Assembly: GCF_027409185.1 (NCBI RefSeq)
Contig: NC_084465.1
Span: 31,041,864-31,105,863 of the forward strand
Length of the DNA stretch: 64,000 bases
Direction of reading: 5' to 3'
DNA from: Cynocephalus volans
Lineage: Eukaryota > Chordata > Mammalia > Dermoptera > Cynocephalidae
Shown: one piece after another, positions 10,295 through 23,929 of the stretch
How positions within the stretch are numbered: position 1 is the stretch's first letter
How the letters are laid out: every line of letters begins with the position of its first letter
Notes under the pieces: model-generated
What the model was told of the DNA's origin: nothing
Databases searched by the model: none
What the model saw: only the letters and a program-made list of their open reading frames with translations
Made by a program: the position numbers and the translations under genes

Positions 10295-10490
10295 GATGGC
10301 ATTCTAATCCAGCCCTTTCATTTTGAAGGTGAAACACAAGGGTCAGAGAAAAGAAATGACCATCCTAAGAATACATGAGGGTACTTCAGAAAGTTCGTGG
10401 GAAAATATAATTAAAAGATAGTACAAACCTTCCCATGAACTTTTTCAAGTACCCTTGAAGTCAGTGGCCACCAGAACCTTAGTCTCAACA
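10295..10490 (-). repeat. MIR-like SINE fragment, interrupted by a MITE
   Basis: ccctttcattttgaaggtgaaac...gggtcagagaaaagaaatgacc resembles the reverse complement of the MIR core (cattttacagatgaggaaactgagg...). The mariner-like palindromic element at 10377-10457 appears to lie within it. Confidence 0.4.
10377..10457. mobile_element. Palindromic mariner-like MITE (copy 1)
   Basis: Terminal inverted repeats GAGGGTACTTCAGAAAGTTC and GAACTTTTTCAAGTACCCTT bound about 81 bp. The middle (TTAAAAGATAGTAC) has no coding capacity. A second copy with the same ends lies at 62982-63047. It is probably a short non-autonomous Tc1/mariner derivative. Confidence 0.8.
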
Positions 10491-10739
10491 CATTATGTTG
10501 ATGTTTGCTGATTAGACAAACATTTATGAGGCAAAGCTGTGTCCAGTGAATGTTTTCTTTTCTTCTTCTTCTTTTTTTTTTTTTTTTTTTGCTGCTGCTG
10601 CTTTGGCATCTTTAAGCCTAGTTAACACCATTTGTTACATGCTGAAATTTATGACTTCCTTGGTTGTTAAGTTTCATCTCATTACTCATAAACTGGTAGT
10701 CAATTCCACACTTGGTAGCTGGTTAAATTTTTTTTAATT

Positions 10740-13000
10740 GCAATAATGTGGGACAACTATGCTTTTTAATGTGCCAAACATGATTATTTTCATGATAAAT
10801 AAAGTTATATAGGTTAGATTTTATGTTCTTAAAGTCACAAAGTGTGTTTGATTGGTGAAGGACATTACAAATTTATTACCTTTATTTAAACTTTCTTCAA
10901 TCCTCCCCCATATTTTTTCTGTTGACTTCAAGACTTCTAAAAATTATTTGACAATTGGTCTTCTTTTATAGTCTATATTTTGCATTTTCTTCACTTTGTA
11001 CTTTTTTTTTACTTTCTAATATTTATTTTATTTGTTGGCTGTTCTTCCTGTCATTTTTTAAACCATACATCCTCATATTAATTTGTCGTGTAGAATTTAT
11101 CATTTTTTCTGGTAATATAGTTATCCATTTTCAATGTTTTTATTTTTTAATTTTTTTTAGTTAGTTTTAAATTTTATCCACTATTGATTTTTTATAATTT
11201 TTCTCTCCTACCTTCTCTTTTACTTTCTTTTCCTTTCTTCTATCACAGTTTTTTTTTCTCCCTCTACAACTTGGTTATTAGTATGATCTGAAGAGGATAA
11301 TGGAATTTTGGGGACAGATGGGTTTGTGTAGGAAAATAGGAGACATTTCTTCAGCAGAATCTACAGATTCTTTGCAATTTTCATTCAATCCTTATTTTTA
11401 TTTCAATTTGTTGGCCTAAGACTTGAAGATATCATCCAGCTTCCAGGGTCTATCACTAGAAAGGGAGTTTTATGATGTTTAATATTGCTGTATGTGGGAA
11501 TGTGCTGGGAACTATTGTAGTTGATAATGTCTCCCTTTCTATTCCAGGATTATGATCTTTGTGGCCTAGGGATAAATCTCATAAAGACCAAGAGCAAATG
11601 GAATGGTAGAAAAATAGGGATAGGAGAAAAGGGAATCTGAATGGATGGTGGCCATCCTCATAGAAGCATCATTTTAAACTGGTTTATCACACAGTCACCA
11701 GAAAAAATTATATTCAAAGCAATAGCTGTATGTGTAGAATGTATTTGTGTGTGTGTGTGTGTGTATGTGTGTTGGATATGGAGATTTAGGTGTGCATTTC
11801 AATAGGAGAATGGTGAAAGAGTTTTCTATCATACCGTTCACTTAAGGATCTAAGAAATGTTTAAAGCTAAATGATTCAGGCGTTGAATATGTCAACCAGA
11901 ACAGCTCTTGGCTCATTGCTTGATGGAAGTGAGTCAGAGATGGTGTATCTTCTGATCCAGGTCCACTGCCATGTATTTATTTCTGCTGGGATGTTAACTG
12001 GGAGTTTTTAATGGTCTAGGCTCCTGTTTAATTTAAAGAACTTATACCTTCATGGTGTGTGGTAGGGCAGAAGGCTCCAGAGAGTTCTAAGATAATTTCA
12101 AATCTAACTGTATTTTTATTTTGCCAGGATAGAAGATTCCTGTGCATAGGTGGAGGGTGACTAAAAAGAACGCATCTCACCAGGGTCTCTGGTTCAGGGC
12201 TAATTTGTGGCATGTCTTGAGTCTGTTCTCATGAGTAGAGCCAGCTTCTTTAAACATACTGGCATAAACTGAATGAAACAAATGGCTCTTTCATTGCTTT
12301 AAATTGTACTGAGCACTGATCAGTAAGAAAGGAAGAGTATTGGAGGCTGAAAGTGACATTGCCATACAGGTATGGCTTTCTACACAGATTTCCCCAAAAC
12401 ACCTGCGTTCAAGTAATAGCACATTTATCATGGCAATCAGTAAACTCACTTGGGTGGTGGGTTAGCCATTAGGTATTGTGATGGACTTCTAGGTGGAAAC
12501 ATACAGTTTTATTAGCAATTTGAAAATTACTAATAACATTCTCAGGGAAAATGGACTGAATATATAAGAATGGTACTTAACAAGTGTTTTGTGACTTCCC
12601 ATTAATCCCTTTGTAGTCTTATTCTACATTCTTATGCAAACGAAAATATTTAGCTGATGAGTCTAGCAAAAAAGAAAAAAAAGTTTCTTAGACTGTGCTT
12701 TTATTTATAACTCCATTCCTGAATCATGTATGGTGAAATTAACTGAATTTGAGTCTTGCAGGAAATTAAAGCTTTATGATATTCAAATGGGAAATTCAAG
12801 TTGATTGTAATGAGAATCTATCTTTTTCTAAAGCTTGTCAATGAAGCATAAAGCAGGAACATGGGTAGTTCTTTACTTCCCTTCTACAGATATTATCTGG
12901 CACTCAACTTTTAAGAATTATACTCACATATTATAAAACAGCAGCACCCAATAACTGATTAAGGAACATTTTAAATAATTCATTATTTTCTGTAATCTTT
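10740..13000. other. Intronic AT-rich sequence
   Basis: A pyrimidine-rich part at 10900-11260 gives meaningless hydrophobic frames. Apart from the (GT)n at 11746 I recognise nothing. Confidence 0.5.
11746..11773. repeat. (GT)n microsatellite
   Basis: A run of GT dinucleotides, with one AT interruption, in the GPR37 intron. Confidence 0.95.
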
Positions 13001-13009
13001 TTTCGTGTA

Positions 13010-13280
13010 TGTCATCATTCATTCTTTTATTCACCATCCAATTATTCATCAAACATGTATTGAGCTTTTCTTCTATGCAAGGCTGTATGTTAGGAGTGGG
13101 CAGGAAGACAATGGGGAAGGGAAAGAGGAGAAAAAGTTTCCAGAGATGAATATCATCGATGAGCTACTGCTATTAAAGTTATGGAAAGGTAAAATAATGT
13201 TCTACAGTGTGATGAGTACTATAATAGAGGTTTGGGCAAGCGTTAAGGAAGTTCAGGAATGGCCCTGGGATGGGTCAGCT
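13010..13280 (-). repeat. L2 3' end, minus strand
   Basis: ttcatcaaacatgtattgagc...ctatgcaaggctgtatgttaggagt is a diverged reverse complement of the L2 tail (tgcctggcacatagtaggcgctcaataaat). The more distant part (cagtgtgatgagtactataatagagg) also fits. Confidence 0.6.
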
Positions 13281-13284
13281 CACA

Positions 13285-16200
13285 GTTGTACTTGATTATG
13301 ATGAAAGATGGAAAATTTCAAGTGAAAACTGAGCTCCCTCTAATTCTTTTCAATTATCTTCATATATGATCTTCATATATGCCCATACAGCTTAGATCCA
13401 TGATGAAAAGTTATAACTATGAAAATCTTTTAATTCTTGCTTTCTTGTTTTCTTCAGCCTTCCTGGGATAGGAAGCTCATAATAATAACTTGGCAAGATA
13501 ATTTAGCAGATAGCACAGTCCCAAATATTCTTTTAAAACAGAATTTGTGTTAACACCTAGGAAAACTATCTCTGATTTGAAATTATTAGTCCTTATTAAC
13601 TATAAGGACATTAATTAAATTTTGAAATTTCACTTAAATGGTTAATTTAACAATGTAATAAAAATACATTTTAATTGAGTCTTTTTCTTCTGAAAATCTC
13701 AAAAACATATTTAATTTGACTCTAGGAAGGAAGGCCAACGAGGGAGATACTTTAGACCCTATTGTAGAGTGAGAGAAAGGAAGGCAGAAAGAATGGACTT
13801 CCCCAAGAATTGGAATAATATTTCAAGCACACAATCAGAGTGAGGATTTATTCTGAGCTCTTCAGGGCTTCCAAGGTATCCAGTACTTCGACAGAAAAAA
13901 TGGAGCAAATGTGTCTGTAAAAGCAAAACATAAGATCTGAGATTATGAGTACTTGAGTGGGTGAGGGTCTACCTTACCCTTCACCCTTACACTGCATGGA
14001 CCCTGATAGAATGTTTCCACCTTTAATGGCTTTCTCCTTATGTGCTGCAACTACATTTAACTGTGTCCCATTGGAAGCACATGGACCAGCATCTGGGATG
14101 TAGACTGTGGGAGGGGAGGGATACGCAGGCAGCTGTGCAGCAAGGTTTGTCTCCGGTACTGCACTTCTGCTCCATCCTCCAGGGATGCTCTTGTCATTTC
14201 ACTTCCCAAGAATAGACCTGCCAAGATCCAATAATCAACTCAACCTTGTTGCCAAGACTAAATCTTAAATATCCTAACTAGAATAGTATTCTTTGTGCCA
14301 GACGAGATGATCTCATCTAAAATTTCAGGGTAGAGTGGAGAATGGGATTACTGCAACCTCAAATATGGGGTCTTTCTGTGTGCAAAGTTAGGTGTAGGTA
14401 CTTTCCATAAAACCTTCATAAAACACAGGATTTAATCACAGTGTGGGGCTTGTTCTTGAAAGAGAATACTTACAGTTTGTGAATTTATGATAGTTTTCAA
14501 TGTTATCTGGCTGCACACTTGAATGGTTCATTGCATAAATGAGGCCAAGGTCATTGATTTGATCCCTGCCTAGAATGAATCATTCTCATTAGGTTTATGA
14601 CTCTACTCAGGGCTGCCACGTTTTTGCCAAAGAGCCCCCTCTTCATCACTGTCCATCTTCATGGCCTTCCCTCCTACCTTTACTATCTTCTTCTTTGTTC
14701 AAATCCCTCTTAAATAGGAAAAAGCATCTGGTAAATTAATTCATATCAAGATGTGAGATTTAGAGATATTTGAGTAAGAGGACAGAATGAAGAAAGAATA
14801 ATTCCTTAACAAACTACCCGTGGTGGAATTTTGGTTAAAGCCAAGACATTTTATTTTAAAATGTAGTTTTTCAATGTCATTCAAATCATTATTACCCAAC
14901 TACAAATAATTTTGGTTTTAGTTTGGGTTTACTGCCATGCAAATCAATGTCATTTGTCACAAGGGGAAATAGGTGAAAATTTGTAACTGCTCTTTGGAAA
15001 CTCATCAGAACCCCTAGGAGAACAACTGCGATTCCAGACCATCTTAAGATTGATTAGGAACATCATAATAATACCAAAGATTGAGAACTGGTCTGTGGCT
15101 TTCAATATTACATTTTGAAATAAATTTCTGATTACTGAGGATAAATATGGAATATAAAATTTTCTTTAGACCTGTTGATTTTAATAGATGGCTTATATCT
15201 GAAGATAAATGATGCTAATCTTGCTTCATTTGCATTTTTATATTAATAAACACTTGACAGATTTATATCATGTTAAACAAGTTGTAGTTAAATGATTTTT
15301 TTTTAATTATAAGAGGAATGTACTGTGCTGGAGAAGTTTTAGTTGGTAGGAGATCTTAATTCAAGATGGGACTATAAAGAGAAATAAAGGATCTATGGGA
15401 TCACTGTTTCTTAAAATAAGTAAAAGCATGTTATCAAGCTTAACCAAGAGAAAAGAAGTTGGAGAATGAGGCAATAGTGACAGGCAAAAGCTGATGCTCC
15501 CCCAAAAAGTTTTTCCGTGACATCGAGATTCACTTATGAATGAAATAGACTGCTTATAATTGAAATAAGTGGATATTTATTGTATGTGGGTATGCCAGAT
15601 TAAATATCAGTGATGTTTATAAGGGTAAGAAGCCTTTTCTTTGACTTGACTTCAAGAGTGGACTTGAAGAGCTCTAATTCACTCCGGACATGTGTGTACA
15701 CTTGGAAGGGGTGAGGCAAGTCTCTTTGGTTTGGAAACATGAATCAAAGTATGTCACCGGCACAGTATCATGATTTACATGCTCTATCTACAAAATGAAG
15801 ACATTTTGATAAAGGTCCTCCTATTCATAGCAGTCTGATAAACAGTAGCTCTGATAAACACGCCTCCCCATTGGTGCTCAAAGAAGGATGTCTTTTGGGG
15901 AAAGTTGCCCTGAAGTGCTGTAAGGACAAGGATTATGGAAAATGCAAAAAGCCAAAGGCACACAAGCTTGAGCCCTTTAGAGTTTCAAAGGAAACTCTAC
16001 TCTGTGCTCATCCTGCTTTCTTCCTGACTAGTTGTTAGGCTTGTAACCACTGACTTATAATAGATTATCATTCATGGCCCAAATGAATGGGTTTTCTTGA
16101 CAATGATGCCCTTGTTTTGAGAGTTACTTATAAACAAAGGGCAACACATAAATAGATGTACTTAAACATTATTTTTTGATGTAAAATATAAGTTAAGCTA

Positions 16201-18210
16201 GAATGCAGTTGTCATAATCTTGGTTTGAAAGTTTTCTATTTTACAGAAATCAGTGTATTCCAATCACTTCACTGTACTTCAGCATACAGATTAAATTTTA
16301 TATGAAGGAAACTTTGCTTAGAAAGACATTGGTCTTTTTCCCCCCATCAGTATTATCACTTATTTGTGCCAGAAGGTTTAGCAAAAGATAAACTTTATCT
16401 TACTTTATGAGCTGTGCTTTATGTGATCTGTGTTCTATTTTACAGCTTACTGTCATTCTTAGTAGTTTCATCTTTCCTTGTTTGTGTGCAGTAAGCTTCT
16501 GAGAAATGGAGCAATAGCTAAGACAGGATCTCCCTAGATTACTGGTTTTTTGTAAACCATCCATGTGCCCTTTCTTCATATCATTTTGAACGAACAGGAA
16601 TTTAATGTAGTACAAAGTGAATATGGTAGCCCAGGCTTCTTCAGGACTAGATATTTGCATTGAATTAGAAGCTTGAGCAGTAGGGACAATGAAATCCAGT
16701 TACATCTTCATTTATACAGTATGCTTTCTACTTTAATTATTAAGTGTTATGACTTATAGGTTTCTTTTTGTTTATTTTTTTAAAAAGTCTACAAAACCAC
16801 TGGCCTTAAAATTAACTTGTGATGGAAAGAACAATACAATTTTTTCTTACTATGGAAGAAGACAGTTTTACTCTGAATCTTTCCCCAAAGTCATTGTTGT
16901 CACATATCTTGCTGGCTGGATTAATTCTCATCAATGATATAAAACAGCTGTCTTAAGTTGGCTAATACAGTTGCTGAACAGAAATTTGGGATGCATGAGC
17001 TTATAAATACAAGCTTAAGGGAGGGACAAAATATTTGAAAGCTGGGGCATATCTATGGTTCTTATAACCACCAGGTTGAGCTTATCTAAATTCTGTCTTG
17101 CCAGTGGTGATAAAGGACTAGCTGAAGAACCATACCATTTCTATTCAGGTGATTATATTTGGGCTGCTTCATTATCCTGATCAGACTACTAGTTTTTCGT
17201 TTGTTTCCATAACAAAATTTAGAAGGTAACTCTAGAAGTCATTCACAAAAACTTTCATTATATTTTCAAAATCCTTTACATTTTGTAGGTTTCTTTTTTC
17301 TTTTTTCAGTAAACTTTCATAGTATAGTATCTTCTCAGGGTCCACAATAAAGGGAGAAATGCATATTGCTTTGCTTCTTATTAAGGAAACTGAGGCAAGG
17401 GGAAGATGAAAACCTGTCTGTCATGGTATTAAATGTCACTTGAAATATCTGGGTAATTAACTTGAGTCAATTGCACCTTGACTGTCATTAAGAATAAGCC
17501 TTTTAAGATGATTTCAAAAAGGAGTCCAGTTTGAGTTAATAAAACATTTAAAGAGTAGAATATAATAAAATGGTTTTATAATGCAAGTGGTTCAAGCCCT
17601 TAGTATTCATTCTCAAGTACTTTATGAATCTCCAAATTAGCAAATATTGCAATAGCATAAATTTTATCCTTAAAATGTATTATTGTATAAGAGAAAATTT
17701 AAGTAACCATTTAAACATTAAATGATTCTATAAATGACTAAAGTAATAAGTAGAGCTAATGGCATTCTTTTCTGGGTAATTTTTTTTTCCTACACAGGAG
17801 CAAACCTTTTACAACTTTTTGAAGGTTACTGCGTATGTCAAGAACAAAAAGCACATTGAGATATGAATTCTGGGTGGTCTTCAAGCTCTCTTGTTGTTGT
17901 GTGCCATTCTTGCATCCCACGGATTTAAATGCATGCCTCAATTAAAATACAGATCACTACTCTCCTGGGTTGTTAATACATAATTCAAACCACCAATCCC
18001 AAGGTTATCTTAGTCTAATAGACTAAATAGGACATAAATGATATTTGCAAAGCATTAGATCACATCCCTTGAAATACAATAGTATATCATGAGAGTTTTA
18101 TAAAGCCTGTAAAGCTGGTTAAACATCTGTAGCAATTTCCCTAGGAGGTATTTTGAAATTATGTTTGTCTTCCAATCTTGTTAAACTGGTGATTCTCAAC
18201 TACAGTCTCC
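13285..18210. other. Intronic, largely unique sequence
   Basis: About 4.9 kb with no repeat family or exon that I can recognise. Its length without young insertions could reflect constraint or chance. Confidence 0.5.
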
Positions 18211-18212
18211 AA

Positions 18213-18621
18213 GTGTATTAGTCAGTTTTCTGTTACTCATAACAAAATATCTGAAACTTATACATTATTATAAACAAAACAATTTTATCTCTTATAGTTT
18301 TGGAGGCTGGAAAGTCTAAGGCTGAATGGCACATCTGGTGAGGGCCTTCTTGGTACAGAGTCTGGTTGGTGGAATTGCAGGGTATCACATAATGAGGGCT
18401 GGGTGAGAGCATTTCCACATGCTTTCTTGCTCTCCTTATAAAGCCCCCAGTCTATTCCCTGACAACCTATTAGATCATTAACTTGTTACTCCATAAAAGG
18501 ATTAATCCATTCATGAGAGCAGAGTACTCACGATTCAGTCACCTCGTAAAAACCCCATCTTTCAAATGCAATATTGGGAATTAAGCTCCAACATGAGCTT
18601 GGGGCTTTCAAACCATAGCAC
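18213..18621 (-). repeat. MLT1-type (ERVL-MaLR) solo LTR
   Basis: It starts gtgtattagtcagttttctg and continues with gttttggaggctggaaagtc, catctggtgagggccttctt, and a block ending tcaaaccatagca. This is the reverse complement order of an MLT1-class LTR. About 400 bp, diverged, in the GPR37 intron. Confidence 0.8.
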
Positions 18622-18794
18622 AAAGCAAACATGGATATGTCCCAGATCAAGGGGAGTCACAGCATGCATGCCAGGAATGTGGTAGTCATATCTATTTGTC
18701 CAGGAGACTGTAATGAGTCATTCCATATATAAACTAACTTATTAGGTACATAGAAGCAGGTGGGGGATAGTCAAGAAATTCTGCCTTGGTTTCC

Positions 18795-18870
18795 AAACCT
18801 CTTGAGGACAAAATCCATGTTTTATTCATTATTGTTCCTAGCAGCAAGAACAGTGTAACATATTTTATAG
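18795..18870 (+). repeat. Short L2-like 3' fragment
   Basis: cttgaggacaaaatccatgttttattcattattgttcctagcagcaagaacagtg follows the L2 3' end (gagggcagggactttgtctg...ttcactgctgtatccc...agaacagtgcc). Diverged and short. Confidence 0.5.
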
Positions 18871-18874
18871 TTTT

Positions 18875-18894
18875 TCTCTCTCTCTCTCTCTCTC
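18875..18894. repeat. (TC)n microsatellite
   Basis: Ten uninterrupted TC units in the GPR37 intron. Confidence 0.95.
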
Positions 18895-18899
18895 AAAAT

Positions 18900-21800
18900 A
18901 TACATGCACCCCCCATATGTATATTGAGCTAATGCAGTGCTCTCTTTGCCACTGATGCAGAGTACAGTAAAGCCATAATGATACTGAAATGATGACAGGA
19001 TAGAGGTAATCAGGAAAAGTGACTCTTAACCCTGAACTTTGGCACCAGAGCTGCCACTTCCCCGCATGACTTCTCAGGCCTCAACTTTTCCTGTGTCTCT
19101 CTTATGCCTTGAAGCAATGCTGTAGGTAGCCGCAGCTGCCTGAAGCCACTCTGCTGTGGATGTTGACAGGGCAGTAACTGAACGAGCTTTATTGTTTTTA
19201 CTCTGGGATACAAAGAAGAGCAGAATATTGTTGTTTGAAAGAAAGATCTTAGAGTTGTTTATTTTGATTCCCTTGCCGTTTCTATATTTTGATGCCAGTC
19301 CCCTCGAAATGCTCAATATCTTATTTTCCAAAATAGTTATAATTCCCTGCTTTCAGCTTTCCACTGATCTTTAGATTCTCAAAATTAATAGTCTTGTCTC
19401 TTAACTGTGTTTACGGTTCTGCTTTTGTTGATGTTAATTATTCCTCCCAATGCATTTTAATTAATAAGAGATTGCATCTTTCTCATTTCATGTCTCAGGA
19501 TATTGCTTCAAAGAACTACCCATCTAAGCCAACGCTTAACAGTTTTACTCCCAAGAGCATATTTCACAGTGATGTTGAATTTTAGCAGTCAGATATGGTC
19601 ATTTAATGCAGAGGATACAGCATTCATGATACAGTTTTATAATTGCATATAATTGCACTATTCATCTTGGTAGAATTTTTAATAAGCTGTATGTAAACAA
19701 GTATACTTAAAAATTATGATGGAAATCTTTTCGTGTTACCCCAGCATTTAGGAATTTTGATTACATGAGCAGATTTCATATTTGGAGAAGCAGAAATTAG
19801 GCCATGCCCCATTATTCAGATGATCTTTATCAACTACTTTTGAAGTGTGGAGTTAACTTTTTATACGTTTAAAGCCTTCTGTAAACAGTTTGGGAAAATG
19901 CTAAGCAGGACCTTTGTGCAGTTTTTGCTCTTTCATATCATAAAATTTAGTGCATAAGTGAATTTACAGAAAAATATCTGATGCAATAACTGTGGCAGCA
20001 GGAGAGAGTAGATGTCTATGACTGGTATTTGGGTTGCGGTCGCTGTTGGCAACTGCGTTGCAAGTGCCATCTGCATTTGGGGCAGCACTGCTTTCCTCAT
20101 TGGCTCCTTCAGCAATTCTCTATGTTGCTCTTGTGACCTTTTGGGACTATTCACCCTGATTTAGCTGGATCCTAACTGCAGATAATTCTGTCAGAGAGAA
20201 GTACAATTTGAAAACAGGAGGCTGGATGTAGGAGCTACTTGAAATTTGTGTATGAAAACCAGAGAGCATTCCTCAATCCAAGATTTGTTAAGAAGTCTAC
20301 AGATCAAATATGTTTGAGGTTTTAACTCAGTACTAAAGCTTTGGGGAATATGACTGAAGAACGGAGCATCTTCAAATAAAATACAGTGTAAAACAATTCC
20401 TGAGCAAAACGTTGGAGCACATGTAAATCTTGCTTAAAATTCTTCCTGGTTTTTGTTATCTTGTGAAATGAAATATACAGCACCTGGAAAACATTGTTTT
20501 GCCTTTCAGTGCAGTGAACATCTGTCTAGTTAAGAGTGGATGTGCAGCACAGCTTCTGATTTCTAAGGAGTTAGCAATCTAATACACTAATCTTAATACA
20601 TGTCCACCCACGTGCATTTGTTTTACTTCTCATGAAATGCTTTGTAACTGACTTGGAGTTAGGTATGCAAGTGCTCTCACTTGTGATAATTGGTCCAGAA
20701 TTTTTAAATCTCTGGATTTAAAATTAGGGAAATTAATAGAGGAGAAGAGTCTATCCTTTGTGCATTGTGTGTTCTTTGTTATGTAGTGATAGGAAAATAC
20801 CAAGCAAATACATGTTATGAGCCTCTAACAGATTGCCTCTCCTTAGCTCTCTAGTTAATTTTTATATTACAGAACTTTCCTATTAAAAGAAATGCTATTC
20901 ATAATTTTAAAAGAAATCAAGCAAAAAAAAAAAAACCTTTGTAGATTTGTATTTATAAACTGACTCAGTATATATAGTGATGGAACGTGCACAGATTTGC
21001 TTTAGGTGAAGACTGCATGGAAAGACTTGAAGAGAACTTGCATACATATGATAGCTTGAGAATTTTCTTGTTTTACATTTTTAAGAGAAATGAGTCAAAG
21101 TATTTGGAAAAATTAATATACAAATGTAAAGTTTCAAAAATCTGTAAAATAAAATGCTGCAATTCCACATGATACTGTTTGATGTGGACCTTTAGAAAAT
21201 GACAAGCCCTTCTCAGATTTCCCCAAATGTGGCAATGACTGACATTAAAAAATATGTGATCATAAGACAGTTGTACAATGTGGACCTAAATTTTAGAATT
21301 ATTTTGAGTCTCCAGCATAGATGCAAAAGAAATTTCCATCAAGATGAACAACTCATTAATTTGAAAGTTAACTTTAAAAAGGAGAATCTAGAGATGACTT
21401 TTTAATTTCTTTGCTGTTATATTAGACTGATGTTCTTACACCGGTGTTTATGAGAGCCTTTCTAAAGAATTTGGAGAATAAGAATTGTATTACAAGCCCA
21501 GTCATTGTCTCTTTATCTGCTCTAATTTAGAGCTTTGTTAATAATATTTTTTCTTTATTTTTGTTTTTCATATAGTTAACCCCTTATTGTATGTTATTTT
21601 CAGACTGTCTCCACTAATAGTTGTTAGAGTAGCCAGGGCATGGATGCGATATCCTTATTTTCCTTATTAAAACTAATTGACACTGTCGGGTGTGTAGTGG
21701 GTAAGAAGAGGAAAAGCATATTTGACATTCGAACTCTCAGAATCCACAAGGCAAGTTACCATGTTCTGGGGGAGAGTGGCAGCTTGAATGTAGTAGATAA

Positions 21801-22230
21801 ACAACTAACATTTCGCGTACTGAAATTGTATGACAAATGGTTTTCCTTTTGTCAACACGATCCCTTTGAGTTCTGTAATTAGATATTAACATTACACTTT
21901 TTCTTTTTTTGACCTCTTTGCCAAGGCATGACCTATAACTATGCTTCGTAAACATTTCCGCCAGCAGGCAGGGGCGAGTGAATGCATATATTCAGGCATT
22001 TGAGGTATGGACCAAAGTATTCCATCCACCTAGAGAGTTTTCTTTTAGTCTCATGTTTTACCTAATACCTCATCAACATTTTACCTTCTATTCATTGTCT
22101 TTGTTTAAATATATAAATAATGATTACATTCATTAAACATTAAATTATTTAAATTTTTCCCAAAATATTTGAGTAAATTCGAAGCTCCTGGGCGATGGCT
22201 GTGTTTATCCTGTGACTTTGAGAATCATCC
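18900..22230. other. Intronic sequence, nothing recognised
   Basis: Small frames at 19010-19585 and 19933-20154 lack domains and overlap each other on both strands. A short locally CG-containing patch lies near 20035-20070. Confidence 0.5.
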
Positions 22231-22234
22231 TTTC

Positions 22235-22350
22235 CCTCTTGGAAAGGATCTACCATCTCCTGGAGGGAAAGCACTGCTTCTTGTACTGTATCCCCAGTAT
22301 TCCCATGGCATAGAGTTGATATCAGTAAATCTGTGCTTGTGTCTGTGTGC
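22235..22350 (+). repeat. Possible L2 3' fragment
   Basis: ctggagggaaagcactgcttcttgtactgtatccccagtattccc...cagtaaat keeps the order of the L2 tail but is very diverged. Confidence 0.35.
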
Positions 22351-22559
22351 CCCATTAGAGAGTTTGTATGATGCTGAATTAATATTTTATAAATAAATGA
22401 AGAATGGTATGTTTACATTAGGAACACATGTTTAGACTCCTGGAAAACCACTGCATGAAAAAAAAATAGATACACATTTTTGGTTTTTAACCTTTAATTA
22501 TCGATTTTTTTAGACACCTGGAACATATGCCCGTAAGAGTGCCTTTGGGGCTACAGTGC

Positions 22560-23030
22560 TCTATGTGCTCAATGTCAAAGAGTTTTCTGATTTGAAATTC
22601 TCCTATGATTGACCTCTCTAGACATTCTCTTTGGCTCCTTTCTGCACATTTTCAGGTTTATTTTAATATCTCCTATTTTCTTTGACACTTTTTCAGTATC
22701 CCATATTTCTTTAAATTTGATAAAATGTACTTTTTTTATGTCTGATTCTATAACTTGTTTACTTTGGCACATAGGCTCATAGTGACAGTCTCTTGCATAT
22801 TGTGATTTTTGATTTTGTGAAACCATGTTCCCTTAAATTTTATCTGTGGGATTTCTCTGAGGCCTGGTTTTAAAGTGCATTCTTCCAGAGAGGATTTATG
22901 TTTGCTTCTACCTGAGATGATTTTAAATTGCATTTTGGGTTTTTCAGAGCCACATAAATGGTGTGAATTCAGGTTCTGATACCATGTAAGTTTAGGCTTC
23001 TTGTTAGAACTTGCCATTTTTTTTTCCTCT
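22560..23030 (-). repeat. Old interspersed repeat, probably L1-associated, family unassigned
   Basis: tttctctgaggcctggttttaaagtgcattcttccagagaggatttatgtttgcttctacc is a phrase I associate with dispersed mammalian repeats. A 143-codon minus-strand frame (22748-23179) crosses it but has no recognisable domain. Confidence 0.35.
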
Positions 23031-23654
23031 CTCTCTCTTTTCCTCCAGTTCATCCAGATCCAAATCCTGTCATGCAGGCAACTTTCTCTGTTGTCTCTAT
23101 TTTTCCGCATTACATCTATAGATGTCACTATTTGGGGAGTTCCAAATTTATAAGGAGGTCTTTGGCCTAATCCATCCACATTGGCCCCAGCTTTGTCTCC
23201 TACCTATATGTACCTGGGCATCTGGGCACCTGGCCCCATCTTTCTAGGTAAAACTAACTTGAAACCTTCCTCAGGACTGGCAGATGCCCATAGGACCAAC
23301 GTGCGACATGGGAGGAGGGGTCACTGACCTGTTTGGAATTTGTTTTCTCATTGATTTTGGCCTCTGGAGAACTTCTCTTTCTTGTTTTCCATAAATGTAT
23401 GCCGTTGAAAATCATATTAAAATACTTTATTTTGCATGTAGGAGAAATTGGAGGAGATCTCTAATCATCTAGCCTGTTGGAAGCAATCAGCTCTTACGTG
23501 CTTGCTGTGTGTAGGCACACTACTGACTCCCACACTGGAAAACATGACCTTTTCAGTAGTGAAAATGGGATGTAGTCCGCTATATTTACTTACTCCTTAC
23601 CTAGATTACCTAGTGGTAGGCATTTTCATGATGATTGAAATTCTTAGGGTATCT

Positions 23655-23740
23655 GGGTTCTAATCTATGATAAAATGGTATTGGACTAGCTGATCTTTAT
23701 GAATCCTTCCAGTTCTACAATTTCTTGACTCCTTGACCAC
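23655..23740 (+). repeat. MIR-like fragment
   Basis: attggactagctgatctttatgaatccttccagttctacaatttc matches the familiar dispersed 'ttggactagatgatct...ccttccagctct' text of ancient mammalian SINEs. Confidence 0.45.
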
Positions 23741-23929
23741 TACAATTTGTGTTGTTGTTGTGCTTACAATGATTCAGCTGAAGCCACAAGCCCAGTTACC
23801 CATGCTTCATTCCAGGAAACTGTTCTCACCCTCTTTTTAGTGTCCTTACAGTCTGTACTTATTTCCTAGTGCTTTGATCTTTCTTTCAGAGAGCACCCAG
23901 AATAAGTGTATTCTTTGTCCCCCCAACAG

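Larger units (their letters stand above)
7512..23929 (+). other. GPR37: GPR37 intron 1 (GT-AG, phase 0, 16,418 bp)
   Basis: The donor GAG|GTAATG follows the TM2/ECL1 coding sequence. The acceptor at 23927-23929 (CAG) is preceded by a pyrimidine tract, TTCTTTGTCCCCCCAACAG. Joining the two sides keeps the frame and gives ...[13 protein letters not shown], which matches the GPR37 family. The intron holds a few ancient repeats (listed separately), (GT)n and (TC)n microsatellites, and long AT-rich unique stretches. The exon-1 frame stays open for 80 codons into the intron, ends at 7754, and is followed by AATAAA at 7846-7851. Confidence 0.95.

Noticed and set aside
10560..10800. Poly-T run followed by GCTGCTGCTGCTTTGG, as a possible minus-strand processed pseudogene
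   Set aside because: No recognisable parent sequence, no polyadenylation signal at the expected place and no target duplication.
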